Shown here in pieces: positions 16,013 through 24,514 of a stretch of 48,506 bases of DNA. Each line of letters begins with the position of its first letter. Positions within the stretch are counted from its first letter, which is position 1. The notes beneath the pieces were generated by a model that had not been told where the DNA came from, did not search any database, and saw only the letters and a list, made by a program, of their open reading frames with translations. This stretch comes from Lachnospiraceae bacterium (GTDB taxonomy: Bacteria; Bacillota; Clostridia; Lachnospirales; Lachnospiraceae). The DNA lies in assembly GCA_022774705.1 (NCBI GenBank), contig JALFLM010000121.1, forward strand, positions 1-48,506, written 5' to 3'. The position numbers and the translations under genes are program-made.

Positions 16013-16200
16013 GGCGTACCTCCGTAGATTGATACTCAAAAATGACAGTTTCACAAAGTAACAACAGTTTTTGCGTTATACGGAAAAATATACGGGACGG
16101 TTTCCCTTTTTTTGTTTTTTATGATAAAATGAATCTGCATTATGCCATTCATTTCCGTCATCGGATATGAATGAGATTAATATAATGGAGATTCAGGTTT

Positions 16201-17988
16201 ATGAGCAGATGGACAATTGAAAAACTTCGTGAATACATGAATGAAGCGGGAGTCGATGGGTGGATGGTGAATTCCTCGGATTATCACGATTCCGAATATC
16301 CCGGGGATTATTTTAAACAGCGCAGTTTCCTTTCCGGTTTTACCGGTTCGGCAGGTACGCTGGTTGTTACAGTAGAGGAAGCAGGCCTGTGGACGGACGG
16401 CCGCTATTTTGTGCAGGCAGCGCATCAGCTGGAGGGAAGCGGGATCACGCTGTATAAGATGGGACAGAAGGATGTGCCCGCCATTGCAGAATTTCTGGCA
16501 GAAAAGCTCCCTGAGAACGGTTGTCTGGGTTTTGACGGCAGAACAGTGGGTCAGGAGTATTACCTGGAACTGAAAAAGACGCTGGAAGAGAAACGGATCC
16601 GTTTTTCTCTGCTTGAAGATCTGGGTGATAAGGTCTGGGAAGACAGACCGGCTCTTTCCTGTGAAAAGGTATGGATTCTCGATGCGGAAAAATACAGCGG
16701 TATGACAGCTGCAGAGAAACTTGCCAAAGTGCGTGAAAGTATGAAAAAAGCAGGCGCGACGGTACATCTGCTGACCAGCCTTGACGACATTGCCTGGCTG
16801 TTCAATATCAGAGGAGGAGACGTGGAGTGTAATCCGGTGGCACTTTCCTATGCAGCAGTTACCATGAGCGATGCAGTGCTGTTTGTTCAGGAAAAGGCTC
16901 TCGACAGTGAAGTCAGACAGGCACTGGAAGCACAGGGCATCACCATTCAGCCTTACAATGCCATTTACGACTACACTGCATCCATCGGAGAAACTGAAGC
17001 AGTGATGCTGGAAAGCAGCCGGGTAAACTGCGCAATTTATGCCAGACTGCCGGAGCAGGTGAAGGTAATCAATCAGGTGAATCCCGAGACCGTTATGAAA
17101 GCCGTAAAAAATCCCGTTGAGCAGGAGAACATTGCTAAAGCTCATGTGAAGGACGGCGCAGCCATGGTGAAATTCCTGTACTGGCTGAAGCAGAACATCG
17201 GAAAGATTCCCATGACAGAGCTCAGTGCTGCGGCTTATCTCGATAAAAAACGTTCCGAGCAGGAAGGCTTTCTGGATCTGAGTTTCAAAACTATTTCAGC
17301 TTACGGAAGCAACGCGGCCATGTGTCATTACTCGGCAACGGAGGAGACTGACACAGAGCTTAAGCCTGAGGGATTTCTTCTGGTTGACTCCGGCGGACAG
17401 TATATGGAAGGAACAACAGATATTACCAGAACCATCGTTCTCGGCCCTCTTACAGAAAAACAGAAATTCCACTATACGCTGGTCCTGAAAGGCATGATTG
17501 ATCTGGCATCGGCCCGCTTCATTTATGGCTGTACCGGTGCCGGCATGGATATCCTGACCAGAGGTCCCCTGTGGCAGTACGGTCTCGATTACAACCACGG
17601 TACTGGACACGGTGTGGGTTACCTGTTAAATGTCCATGAAGGTCCTCAGCGCATTCACTGGAATGCCAGAGGCGGTGCTCAGACCGTGATCGAACCCGGT
17701 ATGCTGACCTCGGATGAGCCCGGCATTTATCTGGAAGGAGAATACGGTATCCGCACAGAGAATCTTGTTGTGTGCAAAGAGGCGGACGATAACGAATATG
17801 GACGGTTCCTGAAGTTCGAAACGGTGACTCTGGCGCCCATCGACAAGGAAGCCATCGACATTTCACTGATGACGCCCGATGAAATCGGGTGGCTGAATCA
17901 GTACCATGAAAAGGTATACACGGTGCTGTCACCTTATCTGGAAAAAGAAGAAGCAGACTGGCTGAAAGAAGCGTGCAGCAGGATTTAG
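16201..17988 (+). CDS. pepP: Xaa-Pro aminopeptidase (M24 family), long form
   Basis: The 595-residue protein has two creatinase-like N-terminal domains and a C-terminal pita-bread metallopeptidase domain. The five dinuclear metal ligands are visible as D396 (LVDSGG), D407 (TTDITR), H470 (HGTGHGVG), E506 (SDEPG) and E520 (RTENLV). Family members cleave N-terminal residues preceding proline, in the cytoplasm, to recycle peptides. Length matches the three-domain eukaryote-like APP1 form common in Lachnospiraceae. The stop is directly followed by mutY (ATG two bases on), so the two are translationally close. Confidence 0.93.
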   Translation: MSRWTIEKLREYMNEAGVDGWMVNSSDYHDSEYPGDYFKQRSFLSGFTGSAGTLVVTVEEAGLWTDGRYFVQAAHQLEGSGITLYKMGQKDVPAIAEFLAEKLPENGCLGFDGRTVGQEYYLELKKTLEEKRIRFSLLEDLGDKVWEDRPALSCEKVWILDAEKYSGMTAAEKLAKVRESMKKAGATVHLLTSLDDIAWLFNIRGGDVECNPVALSYAAVTMSDAVLFVQEKALDSEVRQALEAQGITIQPYNAIYDYTASIGETEAVMLESSRVNCAIYARLPEQVKVINQVNPETVMKAVKNPVEQENIAKAHVKDGAAMVKFLYWLKQNIGKIPMTELSAAAYLDKKRSEQEGFLDLSFKTISAYGSNAAMCHYSATEETDTELKPEGFLLVDSGGQYMEGTTDITRTIVLGPLTEKQKFHYTLVLKGMIDLASARFIYGCTGAGMDILTRGPLWQYGLDYNHGTGHGVGYLLNVHEGPQRIHWNARGGAQTVIEPGMLTSDEPGIYLEGEYGIRTENLVVCKEADDNEYGRFLKFETVTLAPIDKEAIDISLMTPDEIGWLNQYHEKVYTVLSPYLEKEEADWLKEACSRI

Positions 17989-17990
17989 AT

Positions 17991-19184
17991 ATGGCAGAAA
18001 AACAGAATTTAAACGCAGAAAAACAGGATTCGAACATGACAGAGAATGGCATTTCAGGTATTGAGGGACAGGATTTATACGGTAAAATGAAGCCGGTGGA
18101 GGCTGCAGACGGCAGTCTGACCGATGAACAACGGCTGAAACAGCTTGCAGAACCATTGCTTTACTGGTTCAATCGTAATAAACGTGATCTTCCCTGGAGA
18201 AGGGAGCCCACCCCGTACCATGTCTGGCTTTCAGAGATTATGCTGCAGCAGACACGTGTGGAAGCGGTCATTCCCTATTACAACCGCTTTCTGGAACGTC
18301 TGCCGGATATAAAGGCTCTGGCGCAGGTGGAAGAGGAAGAACTGATGAAACTGTGGCAGGGACTGGGTTACTACAATCGTGCAAGAAACCTGAAAGCGGC
18401 GGCGGAGCAGGCGGTGCAGCAGTATGGCGGTAATCTGCCTGCTGATTACGGACAGCTGCTGAAGCTGCCGGGCATCGGTTCCTACACGGCAGGTGCCATT
18501 GCTTCCATCGCCTTTGGCATTGTCAGACCGGCAGTGGATGGCAACGTGTTGCGGGTAGCTGCCAGAATTCTGGCATCAGAGGAGGATATCGGGCAGGCAA
18601 AAACCAGGAAAAAGATGGAAGAACTCCTGCTTTCTGCTATGCCCGAAGAACAGCCGGGGGATTTCAATCAGGCGCTGATGGAACTGGGAGCCCTGGTCTG
18701 CATTCCCAACGGAGCGCCTCACTGTAATGAATGTCCCGCAGCGGGCATCTGTCTGGCATACCGAAGCGGTAAAACCGGTTGTATTCCCCATAAAGCACCG
18801 AAAAAACAGCGTCGTATCGAGGAGCGCACCGTGCTCCTGATCCGCTGGAAAAACGGGTATGCCTTACAGAAGCGACCATCAACCGGTCTTCTGGCCAACC
18901 TGTATGAATTTCCCAATGTGGAAGGGACACTGAACGGCGAACAGCTGGCTCAGTATCTGATCGAAGCCGGTGAGAATACCTTTTCGGCTGAACCCCTGCC
19001 GCCTTCCAGACACATTTTCACCCATGTGGAATGGCGAATGACCGCCTATTACGTGATTCTTCGCAAAAAGAAAAGCGAACGGTTCCGGTATTATGATAAA
19101 GAAGAGATTCTGGAAAATATTGCCATCCCCTCGGCGTTTTCCACTTATCTGGAGATTCTGATGGAAAAGCAAAGCATAAAATAA
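17991..19184 (+). CDS. mutY: A/G-specific adenine DNA glycosylase
   Basis: MutY removes adenine mispaired with 8-oxoguanine. Catalytic E82 sits in SEIMLQQTRV, the helix-hairpin-helix is LPGIGSYTAGAI (159-170), and catalytic D183 is in AVDGNV. The [4Fe-4S] ligands are C237, C245, C248 and C254. A NUDIX-like 8-oxoG recognition domain fills the C-terminus. I use ATG 17991; a GTG at 17973 is in frame but overlaps pepP. About 45 hydrophilic, Asn/Gln/Glu-rich residues precede the first catalytic-domain residues, longer than in most MutY proteins and probably disordered; part of it could be untranslated if a later start is used. Confidence 0.92.
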   Translation: MAEKQNLNAEKQDSNMTENGISGIEGQDLYGKMKPVEAADGSLTDEQRLKQLAEPLLYWFNRNKRDLPWRREPTPYHVWLSEIMLQQTRVEAVIPYYNRFLERLPDIKALAQVEEEELMKLWQGLGYYNRARNLKAAAEQAVQQYGGNLPADYGQLLKLPGIGSYTAGAIASIAFGIVRPAVDGNVLRVAARILASEEDIGQAKTRKKMEELLLSAMPEEQPGDFNQALMELGALVCIPNGAPHCNECPAAGICLAYRSGKTGCIPHKAPKKQRRIEERTVLLIRWKNGYALQKRPSTGLLANLYEFPNVEGTLNGEQLAQYLIEAGENTFSAEPLPPSRHIFTHVEWRMTAYYVILRKKKSERFRYYDKEEILENIAIPSAFSTYLEILMEKQSIK

Positions 19185-19198
19185 AAAGTAAAAATTTG

Positions 19199-19227
19199 TT
19201 GACTTCTGTAATTTGTTATGCTAAAAT
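19199..19227 (+). promoter_or_regulatory. rpoD promoter inside an inverted repeat
   Basis: TTGACT (19199-19204), 17-nt spacer, TAAAAT (19222-19227) with an upstream TG (extended -10): a near-consensus vegetative promoter. Its left part, 19199-19211, is repeated in inverted form at 19234-19246 (12 of 13 bases), so the dyad spans the -35 to about +13, an operator-like geometry. Confidence 0.8.
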
Positions 19228-19271
19228 TTAAATTTACAGGAGTCAATTTTTTATACTGAGGAGACGTAAGA

Positions 19272-20414
19272 ATGGGTGAAAAAAAGTTTATGGAGATTCT
19301 GAATAAGCTGGTCGAGCTTGGAAAGAGCAAGAAGGGTGTTCTTGATATGAACGATATCAATGAGCAGCTTCAGGGGCTTGAGCTGACACCTGAGAATCTG
19401 GAACACATTTATACGTACCTGGAAAACAAAGGAATCGATGTTCTGCGTGTCATGAATGATGAACTTACAAGTGCAGAGAGTGTCATCCTCGATGTCGATG
19501 AAGATGATTTTACCGGCTCGGATGAAGATGAAGAAGAAATCAATCTGGACGCCATCGATTTATTGGACGGTATCGGAACCGAAGATCCGGTCAGGATGTA
19601 CCTGAAGGAAATCGGAACTGTGCCGCTGCTTACCGCAGAGGAAGAGATTGAACTTGCGAAGATGAAAGCCGAAGGCGATGAAAAACAGAGAACGAGAGCA
19701 AAAGAGCGCCTTGTAGAAGCCAATCTTCGTCTTGTTGTCAGTATTGCGAAGCGTTATACGGGCAGAGGCATGAGTTTTCTGGATCTGGTGCAGGAAGGGA
19801 ATCTTGGACTGATTAAAGGCGTGGAGAAGTTTGATTATACCAAGGGATACAAGCTGAGTACTTATGCCACATGGTGGATCAGACAGTCCGTTACGAGGGC
19901 GCTTGCCGATCAGGCCAGAACAATCCGTGTTCCGGTACATATGGTAGAGACTATCAACAAGATGTCGAAGATGCAGCGTAAGCTTACACTGGAATATGGT
20001 TATGAACCCTCTGTTGCAGAGCTGGCGAAGGCGTTGGACATGACGGAAGAAAAAGTGATGGAGATTATGCAGATCGCGCGCGAGCCTGCATCATTGGAGA
20101 CACCTATTGGAGAGGAAGACGACTCCAACCTCGGCGATTTTGTTGCAGACGGCAATGCCGTGACTCCTGAGGGCAATGTTGAGTCTGTAATGTTGAGAGA
20201 ACATATTCAGACCCTGCTGGAAGATCTGAAAGAAAGAGAACGTCAGGTTATCGTACTCAGATTCGGTCTGGAAGATGGACATCCCAGAACGCTGGAGGAA
20301 GTCGGAAAGGAATTTAACGTAACAAGAGAACGTATCAGACAGATTGAAGCAAAGGCTTTAAGAAAGCTGCGCAATCCTGTCAGAAGCCGCAGGATCCGCG
20401 ATTTCCTGGCATAA
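19272..20414 (+). CDS. rpoD: Primary RNA polymerase sigma factor (sigma-70/SigA)
   Basis: The 380-residue protein has an acidic N-terminal region 1.1 (to about residue 95) and region 1.2/2 with [11 protein letters not shown] and [30 protein letters not shown]. Region 3 follows, then region 4 with the C-terminal helix-turn-helix [19 protein letters not shown]. Size is typical of Firmicutes. ATG follows GAGGAG. It is preceded by mutY rather than by dnaG, the more usual clostridial partner, and has its own strong promoter at 19199-19227 and a terminator at 20500-20537, so it is probably monocistronic. Confidence 0.97.
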   Translation: MGEKKFMEILNKLVELGKSKKGVLDMNDINEQLQGLELTPENLEHIYTYLENKGIDVLRVMNDELTSAESVILDVDEDDFTGSDEDEEEINLDAIDLLDGIGTEDPVRMYLKEIGTVPLLTAEEEIELAKMKAEGDEKQRTRAKERLVEANLRLVVSIAKRYTGRGMSFLDLVQEGNLGLIKGVEKFDYTKGYKLSTYATWWIRQSVTRALADQARTIRVPVHMVETINKMSKMQRKLTLEYGYEPSVAELAKALDMTEEKVMEIMQIAREPASLETPIGEEDDSNLGDFVADGNAVTPEGNVESVMLREHIQTLLEDLKERERQVIVLRFGLEDGHPRTLEEVGKEFNVTRERIRQIEAKALRKLRNPVRSRRIRDFLA

Positions 20415-20499
20415 GCCGGAGAATCCATGAACAGACGGTTCGGTTCAGTCGATTGTTACTGGACGGCTGTTTGAAACTGCCGTATATATTGATTGATAA

Positions 20500-20537
20500 G
20501 GGGCTGCCCCCCTCTGGACCGGAGGGGCAGCCTTTTT
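20500..20537 (+). terminator. Intrinsic terminator after rpoD
   Basis: GGCTGCCCC (20502-20510) pairs with GGGGCAGCC (20524-20532), GC-rich, then T5. Confidence 0.85.
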
Positions 20538-20677
20538 GCTGTTGTCAGGTTCATGAATCCGGCGTCTGCCCCTTGTATCATAAAATTAATAAATATACAG
20601 AGGAGCAGAGGGGAAAAGAACGTGACGATTCAGCGTAATCGTGATATACTCAAGATTATTTAATGGTGGACATAATT

Positions 20678-21316
20678 ATGAATACAATGAGGGTTAATTA
20701 TCAGAAAGAACAGGAAAAAACGCTGAAAGAGCTGGAAAAGGCGGGCATGGTGCCTTCTCTTCTGCTTCATGGCTGCTGTGCTCCCTGCAGCAGCTATGTA
20801 CTTGAATACCTGTCGTCTTATTTTAATATAACCATGCTGTTTTACAATCCCAATATCGGGGATGCCGGAGAGTATGAAAAACGGAAAAAGGAACTTCTGC
20901 GCATGATGGATGAGATGCCGTTCCGGTATCCGGTATCATACATGGATTGCGAATATGATCCAAAGGAATTTTATACCGCTGTTCCGAATCGTTCAGAAGA
21001 CAGTGAAGGCGGAGAGAGCTGCTTTCAGTGCTATCGTCTCAGGCTGGAGAAAACCGCCTCAGAAGCCCGGAGAGGCGGATTCGACTATTTTACTACTACG
21101 CTGAGCATCAGCCCTCTGAAGAACGCTCAGAAGCTGAATGAGATCGGCCAAGAACTGTCGGAGAAGTATCAGGTACCCTATCTGTACTCGGATTTCAAGA
21201 AAAAGAACGGATATAAGCGGTCCATTGAATTATCGGCGGAATACGGGCTTTACAGGCAGAATTACTGCGGATGCGTGTTCTCCAGAAAAGAGGCAGAGCA
21301 GAGAGACCGTACATGA
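20678..21316 (+). CDS. queH: Epoxyqueuosine reductase QueH
   Basis: This 212-residue QueH (former DUF208) protein performs the last step of queuosine synthesis, epoxyqueuosine to queuosine in tRNA. Cys residues fit the family: C33-C34 and C37 in HGCCAPCSSY, C115/C118 in SCFQCYRL, and C197/C199 in NYCGCVFS, which bind the [4Fe-4S] cluster and an adjacent metal. I prefer ATG 20678, with GGTGGA seven bases upstream; ATG 20663 would add five residues. No other queuosine genes are near. Confidence 0.88.
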   Translation: MNTMRVNYQKEQEKTLKELEKAGMVPSLLLHGCCAPCSSYVLEYLSSYFNITMLFYNPNIGDAGEYEKRKKELLRMMDEMPFRYPVSYMDCEYDPKEFYTAVPNRSEDSEGGESCFQCYRLRLEKTASEARRGGFDYFTTTLSISPLKNAQKLNEIGQELSEKYQVPYLYSDFKKKNGYKRSIELSAEYGLYRQNYCGCVFSRKEAEQRDRT

Positions 21317-21357
21317 ATAAGGTATCAAAAATAGTGCACAAAATAGGCTGGAATCTC

Positions 21358-21386
21358 TTTACAGTTTGGTGAAAAGAGATTAGAAT
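21358..21386 (+). promoter_or_regulatory. ackA promoter inside a perfect inverted repeat
   Basis: TTTACA (21358-21363), 17-nt spacer, TAGAAT (21381-21386). AATCTCTTT (21352-21360) and AAAGAGATT (21373-21381) are perfect 9-bp inverted arms separated by 12 nt, overlapping both promoter boxes. This would suit a repressor dimer. Confidence 0.65.
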
Positions 21387-21458
21387 ATAGTTAGATTTCC
21401 GCGCGCAGGAGGCATTATGCCCTGCGCAGCGGATAAGAATTCCAGGAGGAAAAATCAA

Positions 21459-22646
21459 ATGAAAGTATTAGTAATCAACTGCGGCAGCTCATCATTAAAG
21501 TATCAGCTGATCGACTCTGAGTCAGAATCAGTATTAGCAAAGGGTCTTTGCGAAAGAATCGGTATTGACGGCGTTCTTACCCATTCTCCTGCAGGCAGGG
21601 ACAAAGTTGTATTCAATGACCCGCTGCCGAACCACACCGTAGCAGTCAGCAATGTATTAAAGCAGCTGACAGATCCTGTGAACGGCGTTATCTCTGATCT
21701 GAGCGAGATCGGTGCTGTAGGCCACAGAGTCGTACATGGCGGAGAGAAATTCTCAAGCTCAACTGTTATTACAGATGACGTAATTGCTGAAATCGAAAAA
21801 TGTTCCGATCTGGCACCTCTGCACAATCCTGCCAACATCATTGGTATCAATGCATGCAAGGAACTGATGCCCGGTGTACCTATGGTAGCTGTATTTGATA
21901 CCGCTTTCCATCAGACAATGCCCGAAGAAGCATATCTGTACGCTCTGCCTTACGAATACTATGAAAAATATGCAGTTCGTCGTTACGGCTTCCACGGTAC
22001 AAGCCACAGCTACGTTTCCAAACATGCTGCAGAAGTACTGGGCAAAAACATTGAAGATCTGAAGATCATCGTTTGCCATCTGGGCAACGGCGCTTCCATC
22101 TCTGCTGTACAGAATGGCAAGTGTGTAGAAACTTCCATGGGTCTGACTCCTCTGGAAGGTCTGGTTATGGGTACAAGATGCGGTGATATTGATCCCGCCA
22201 TTCTTGAGTTCATCGCCAACAAGGAAGGTCTGAACATCAGCGAACTGTTAACAGTCTGCAACAAGAAGTCCGGTGTACAGGGTATTTCCGGTGTATCTTC
22301 TGACTTCAGAGATCTGCATGCAGCAGCTGCTGAAGGCAACAAGCGTGCAAAAGCTGCTCTCGATGTATTCTGCCACCGCGTAGTTAAATATATCGGTGCT
22401 TATGCAGCAGTTATGAACGGTGTTGACGTAATCTGCTTCACAGCAGGCTGCGGCGAGAATGATAAGGAAGTAAGAGCACAGATCATGGGCTCTCTGTCTT
22501 ATCTGGGATGCAAACTGGATGCTGTTAAGAATGATGTCCGCGGCAAGGATACTGTCATTTCTACAGATGATTCTACCGTAACAGCTATGGTTGTTCCTAC
22601 CAACGAAGAACTTGCTATTGCAAGAGAAACTGTAGCACTGGTATAA
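21459..22646 (+). CDS. ackA: Acetate kinase
   Basis: The 395-residue ASKHA-family kinase converts acetyl phosphate and ADP to acetate and ATP, the only substrate-level ATP step of acetogenesis. Signatures are [13 protein letters not shown] at the N-terminus, [24 protein letters not shown] and [12 protein letters not shown] 21459 follows AGGAGGA; the frame opens 14 codons earlier without family sequence. The phosphotransacetylase gene, usually adjacent, is absent on both sides, so pta or a pduL-type enzyme must be elsewhere. It has its own promoter with a dyad and is followed by a hairpin and an HPr-like gene. Confidence 0.97.
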   Translation: MKVLVINCGSSSLKYQLIDSESESVLAKGLCERIGIDGVLTHSPAGRDKVVFNDPLPNHTVAVSNVLKQLTDPVNGVISDLSEIGAVGHRVVHGGEKFSSSTVITDDVIAEIEKCSDLAPLHNPANIIGINACKELMPGVPMVAVFDTAFHQTMPEEAYLYALPYEYYEKYAVRRYGFHGTSHSYVSKHAAEVLGKNIEDLKIIVCHLGNGASISAVQNGKCVETSMGLTPLEGLVMGTRCGDIDPAILEFIANKEGLNISELLTVCNKKSGVQGISGVSSDFRDLHAAAAEGNKRAKAALDVFCHRVVKYIGAYAAVMNGVDVICFTAGCGENDKEVRAQIMGSLSYLGCKLDAVKNDVRGKDTVISTDDSTVTAMVVPTNEELAIARETVALV

Positions 22647-22669
22647 TACGAATTTATATATCATATCAT

Positions 22670-22692
22670 GGGGGTCAAATCCTTTTGACCCC
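22670..22692 (+). other. Hairpin between ackA and the HPr-like gene
   Basis: GGGGGTCAAA (22670-22679) pairs with TTTTGACCCC (22683-22692) around a 3-nt loop. No T-run follows, so termination is likely partial at most; the HPr-like gene 50 nt on has no obvious promoter and may rely on read-through. Confidence 0.5.
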
Positions 22693-22742
22693 TGTGTCAT
22701 TCAGCGGAATATTTAATTGCATATTGAATAAGGAAGGTTCAT

Positions 22743-23009
22743 ATGGTTAATCAGAGCGTTGTAGTCTGCCATGCGGAGGGACTCCATTTACGTCCCGCCG
22801 GAAGGTTTGCAAGACTGGCACGAGGTTTTCAAAGTGAGATTACTATCAGAACCGGTACAAAGAGCCTGAATGGAAAACAGGTCGTCAGTATACTGTCCGG
22901 TAATATCAGTATGGGGGATCGGATCAAGATTTACTGTGATGGTGATGATGAGGAGGAAGCTCTTGAAGCACTGGTCTGCGAGTTGGAAAGCGGAGAAGGA
23001 GATAATTAA
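22743..23009 (+). CDS. HPr-like phosphocarrier with Gln46
   Basis: This 88-residue HPr-fold protein keeps the active site H15 in GLHLRPAGRFA with R17, so EI-dependent phosphorylation looks possible. Aligning the second helix (LNGKQVVSILSG against the usual xNAKSIMGVMSL) puts Gln at position 46, where HPr kinase/phosphorylase modifies Ser in Gram-positive HPr. The protein therefore cannot take part in the usual HPr-Ser-P/CcpA signal, although Gln may be neutral. The family's main-chain length is kept, with an acidic C-terminus (EEEALEALVCELESGEGD). It is probably a paralogue beside a canonical ptsH elsewhere. Co-transcription with ackA is plausible. Confidence 0.85.
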   Translation: MVNQSVVVCHAEGLHLRPAGRFARLARGFQSEITIRTGTKSLNGKQVVSILSGNISMGDRIKIYCDGDDEEEALEALVCELESGEGDN

Positions 23010-23031
23010 CTGTGGGGCCGAATGACAGCTG

Positions 23032-23077
23032 CGGCTGTCTCATCTGCTGATTTAGTCAGCCGGTGAGACAGCCGTTT
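23032..23077. terminator. Hairpin between converging HPr-like and zinc-ribbon genes
   Basis: CGGCTGTCTCA (23032-23042) pairs perfectly with TGAGACAGCCG (23064-23074), followed by TTTG. The short T-run makes it a moderate terminator. Confidence 0.6.
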
Positions 23078-23080
23078 GTG

Positions 23081-23299
23081 TTATTGGGGCTTTTCCCATT
23101 TTGCAAAAAGACTGCAGATTCCTGTTCTGTGAAAATAAATAATCAGCTGATTCAGTTTGTCACGGGTTGTATCCAGATTTGCTGCAAGGCAGTCCAGGCA
23201 GAGATACTGGCTTGATTCCCGGTATACAAGCTTTTTATACAGGGCAATCTCATCCCCGGAAAGAACTGCTCCACAATGCATACAGGTATGATTTGTCAT
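23081..23299 (-). CDS. Small zinc-ribbon protein
   Basis: The 72-residue protein starts MTNHTCMHCGAVLSGDE at ATG 23299, with GGAG placed inside the end of the upstream alpha-galactosidase gene, whose stop lies 2 nt away; the two are clearly translationally coupled. Two Cys pairs, CMHC (residues 6-9) and CLDC (near 34-37), suggest one structural Zn. The remainder is helical with a basic/aromatic tail. I do not know a function; in its place at the end of a sugar operon it could be a small regulator or an adapter. Confidence 0.7.
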   Translation of the reverse strand: MTNHTCMHCGAVLSGDEIALYKKLVYRESSQYLCLDCLAANLDTTRDKLNQLIIYFHRTGICSLFAKWEKPQ

Positions 23300-23301
23300 A
23301 T

Positions 23302-24450
23302 TTAATTCTCCACGATACTGCAGCGGTAAATTTTGCAGCCATGCGCGGCAACCCTGGGAGCGAAAAATTCTTTCTGTATTCCTGTTTCTCTGTGAGACAG
23401 ACAATCATAAAAACGCAGGCTGCAGCCTGAAGCATATGAAAGACCGATATCCCAGAAATCTAAAGTAACATTCGCTGCCACATCACTAAAATTGAAAAAT
23501 CCCAGAGCAAGATCGCCATTATGAAGGAATTTTACCAGAATAAAAGCATCCGGATTACCGTAAACAGGAATCTGATAACAGCTGCGGCATTCCGGATCCT
23601 GGTTCAGCGCAATAAGATCCGGATTAGTTAAAATTTCCTTTGTCTTTTCAGACATGCTGCGAATATCACAGCCGATGATCAGTGGTGAGTTCATCATGGC
23701 CCACAGTGCAAAATGAGTCTGATATTCTTCATCAGAGCAGCCACCTACAGAGGTTTCAGGATTCAGCCCTTTTCCATACATACCAACGACCAGCATATCC
23801 ATATCATTAAAACAATCAGGTCCGTTAAAACACTGATTTTCAATCTGCGCAGAGGCAATTGATTCAATGGATTTCCAGGAATCCTGAATATCAATGGTGG
23901 AACGGAATGTGTGAGCACCGGATGAACGGATCCAATGGTGCACATCGTCTGTTCCCCACTGGCAGGCAGCCAGCAGAATATCCCTGCCGCTGCTGCGCAG
24001 AGCCATACTCATGCGGCGGTACAGCATGGGAGTGGTCTGGTTGTTTGGCCGGTAGCAGTTGTCGTATTTCAGATAGTCTACACCCCATTCGGCAAACTGA
24101 GCTGCATCAGCGAATTCATGTTCGAAGCTGCCGGGGTATCCGGCACAGGTGCGAACACCACAACAGGAGTAAATGCCGAATTTTAATCCTCTGGAATGGA
24201 CATAATCGGCTGCTGCTTTCATGCCGTGAGGGAATTTTTCAGGATCAGGAACCAGTTTTCCATCTTCACTTCGGTCTTTCATGCTCCAGCAATCATCAAT
24301 GATCAGATACTCATAACCTGCAGCCAGCAGTCCCTGTTCCACCATGGCATCTGCAGTAGTAAAAATCAGTTCTTCGTTGATATGATCAAAAAAAGTGTTC
24401 CATGAATTCCATCCCATAGGTGGAGTGGGTGCTTGCATGTGATTTTTCAT
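23302..24450 (-). CDS. Alpha-galactosidase, glycoside hydrolase family 27
   Basis: The 382-residue protein lacks a signal peptide, so it acts in the cytoplasm. GH27 signatures are TPPMGWNSWN at the N-terminus, nucleophile D130 in YLKYDNC and acid/base D187 in STIDIQDSW (human GLA D170 and D231). It hydrolyses terminal alpha-1,6-galactose from raffinose-family sugars or melibiose; GH27 also contains enzymes acting on beta-L-arabinopyranosides, so substrate needs testing. It follows the AraC regulator gene, and its leader holds three 15-bp tandem repeats. ATG 24450 is preceded by GGAGG. Confidence 0.9.
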   Translation of the reverse strand: MKNHMQAPTPPMGWNSWNTFFDHINEELIFTTADAMVEQGLLAAGYEYLIIDDCWSMKDRSEDGKLVPDPEKFPHGMKAAADYVHSRGLKFGIYSCCGVRTCAGYPGSFEHEFADAAQFAEWGVDYLKYDNCYRPNNQTTPMLYRRMSMALRSSGRDILLAACQWGTDDVHHWIRSSGAHTFRSTIDIQDSWKSIESIASAQIENQCFNGPDCFNDMDMLVVGMYGKGLNPETSVGGCSDEEYQTHFALWAMMNSPLIIGCDIRSMSEKTKEILTNPDLIALNQDPECRSCYQIPVYGNPDAFILVKFLHNGDLALGFFNFSDVAANVTLDFWDIGLSYASGCSLRFYDCLSHRETGIQKEFFAPRVAAHGCKIYRCSIVEN

Positions 24451-24470
24451 TGTAGGCCTCCTGTATAATT

Positions 24471-24514
24471 AAGGATAGAAATATAAAGGATAGAAATATA
24501 AAGGATAGAAATCA
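24471..24514 (+). repeat. Three tandem copies of a 15-bp unit
   Basis: AAGGATAGAAATATA is repeated about 2.9 times (24471-24484, 24485-24499, 24500-24514, the last ending differently). The tract lies between the AraC gene stop and the alpha-galactosidase Shine-Dalgarno, and overlaps the end of the AraC reading frame by 3 nt. It may be simple slippage or a spacing element in the operon. Confidence 0.85.

Noticed and set aside
16177-17145. 322-codon antisense frame over pepP
   Set aside because: Antisense shadow; pepP has all metal ligands intact.
20453-20638. 61-codon frame after rpoD
   Set aside because: It runs through the rpoD terminator hairpin and has no ribosome site.
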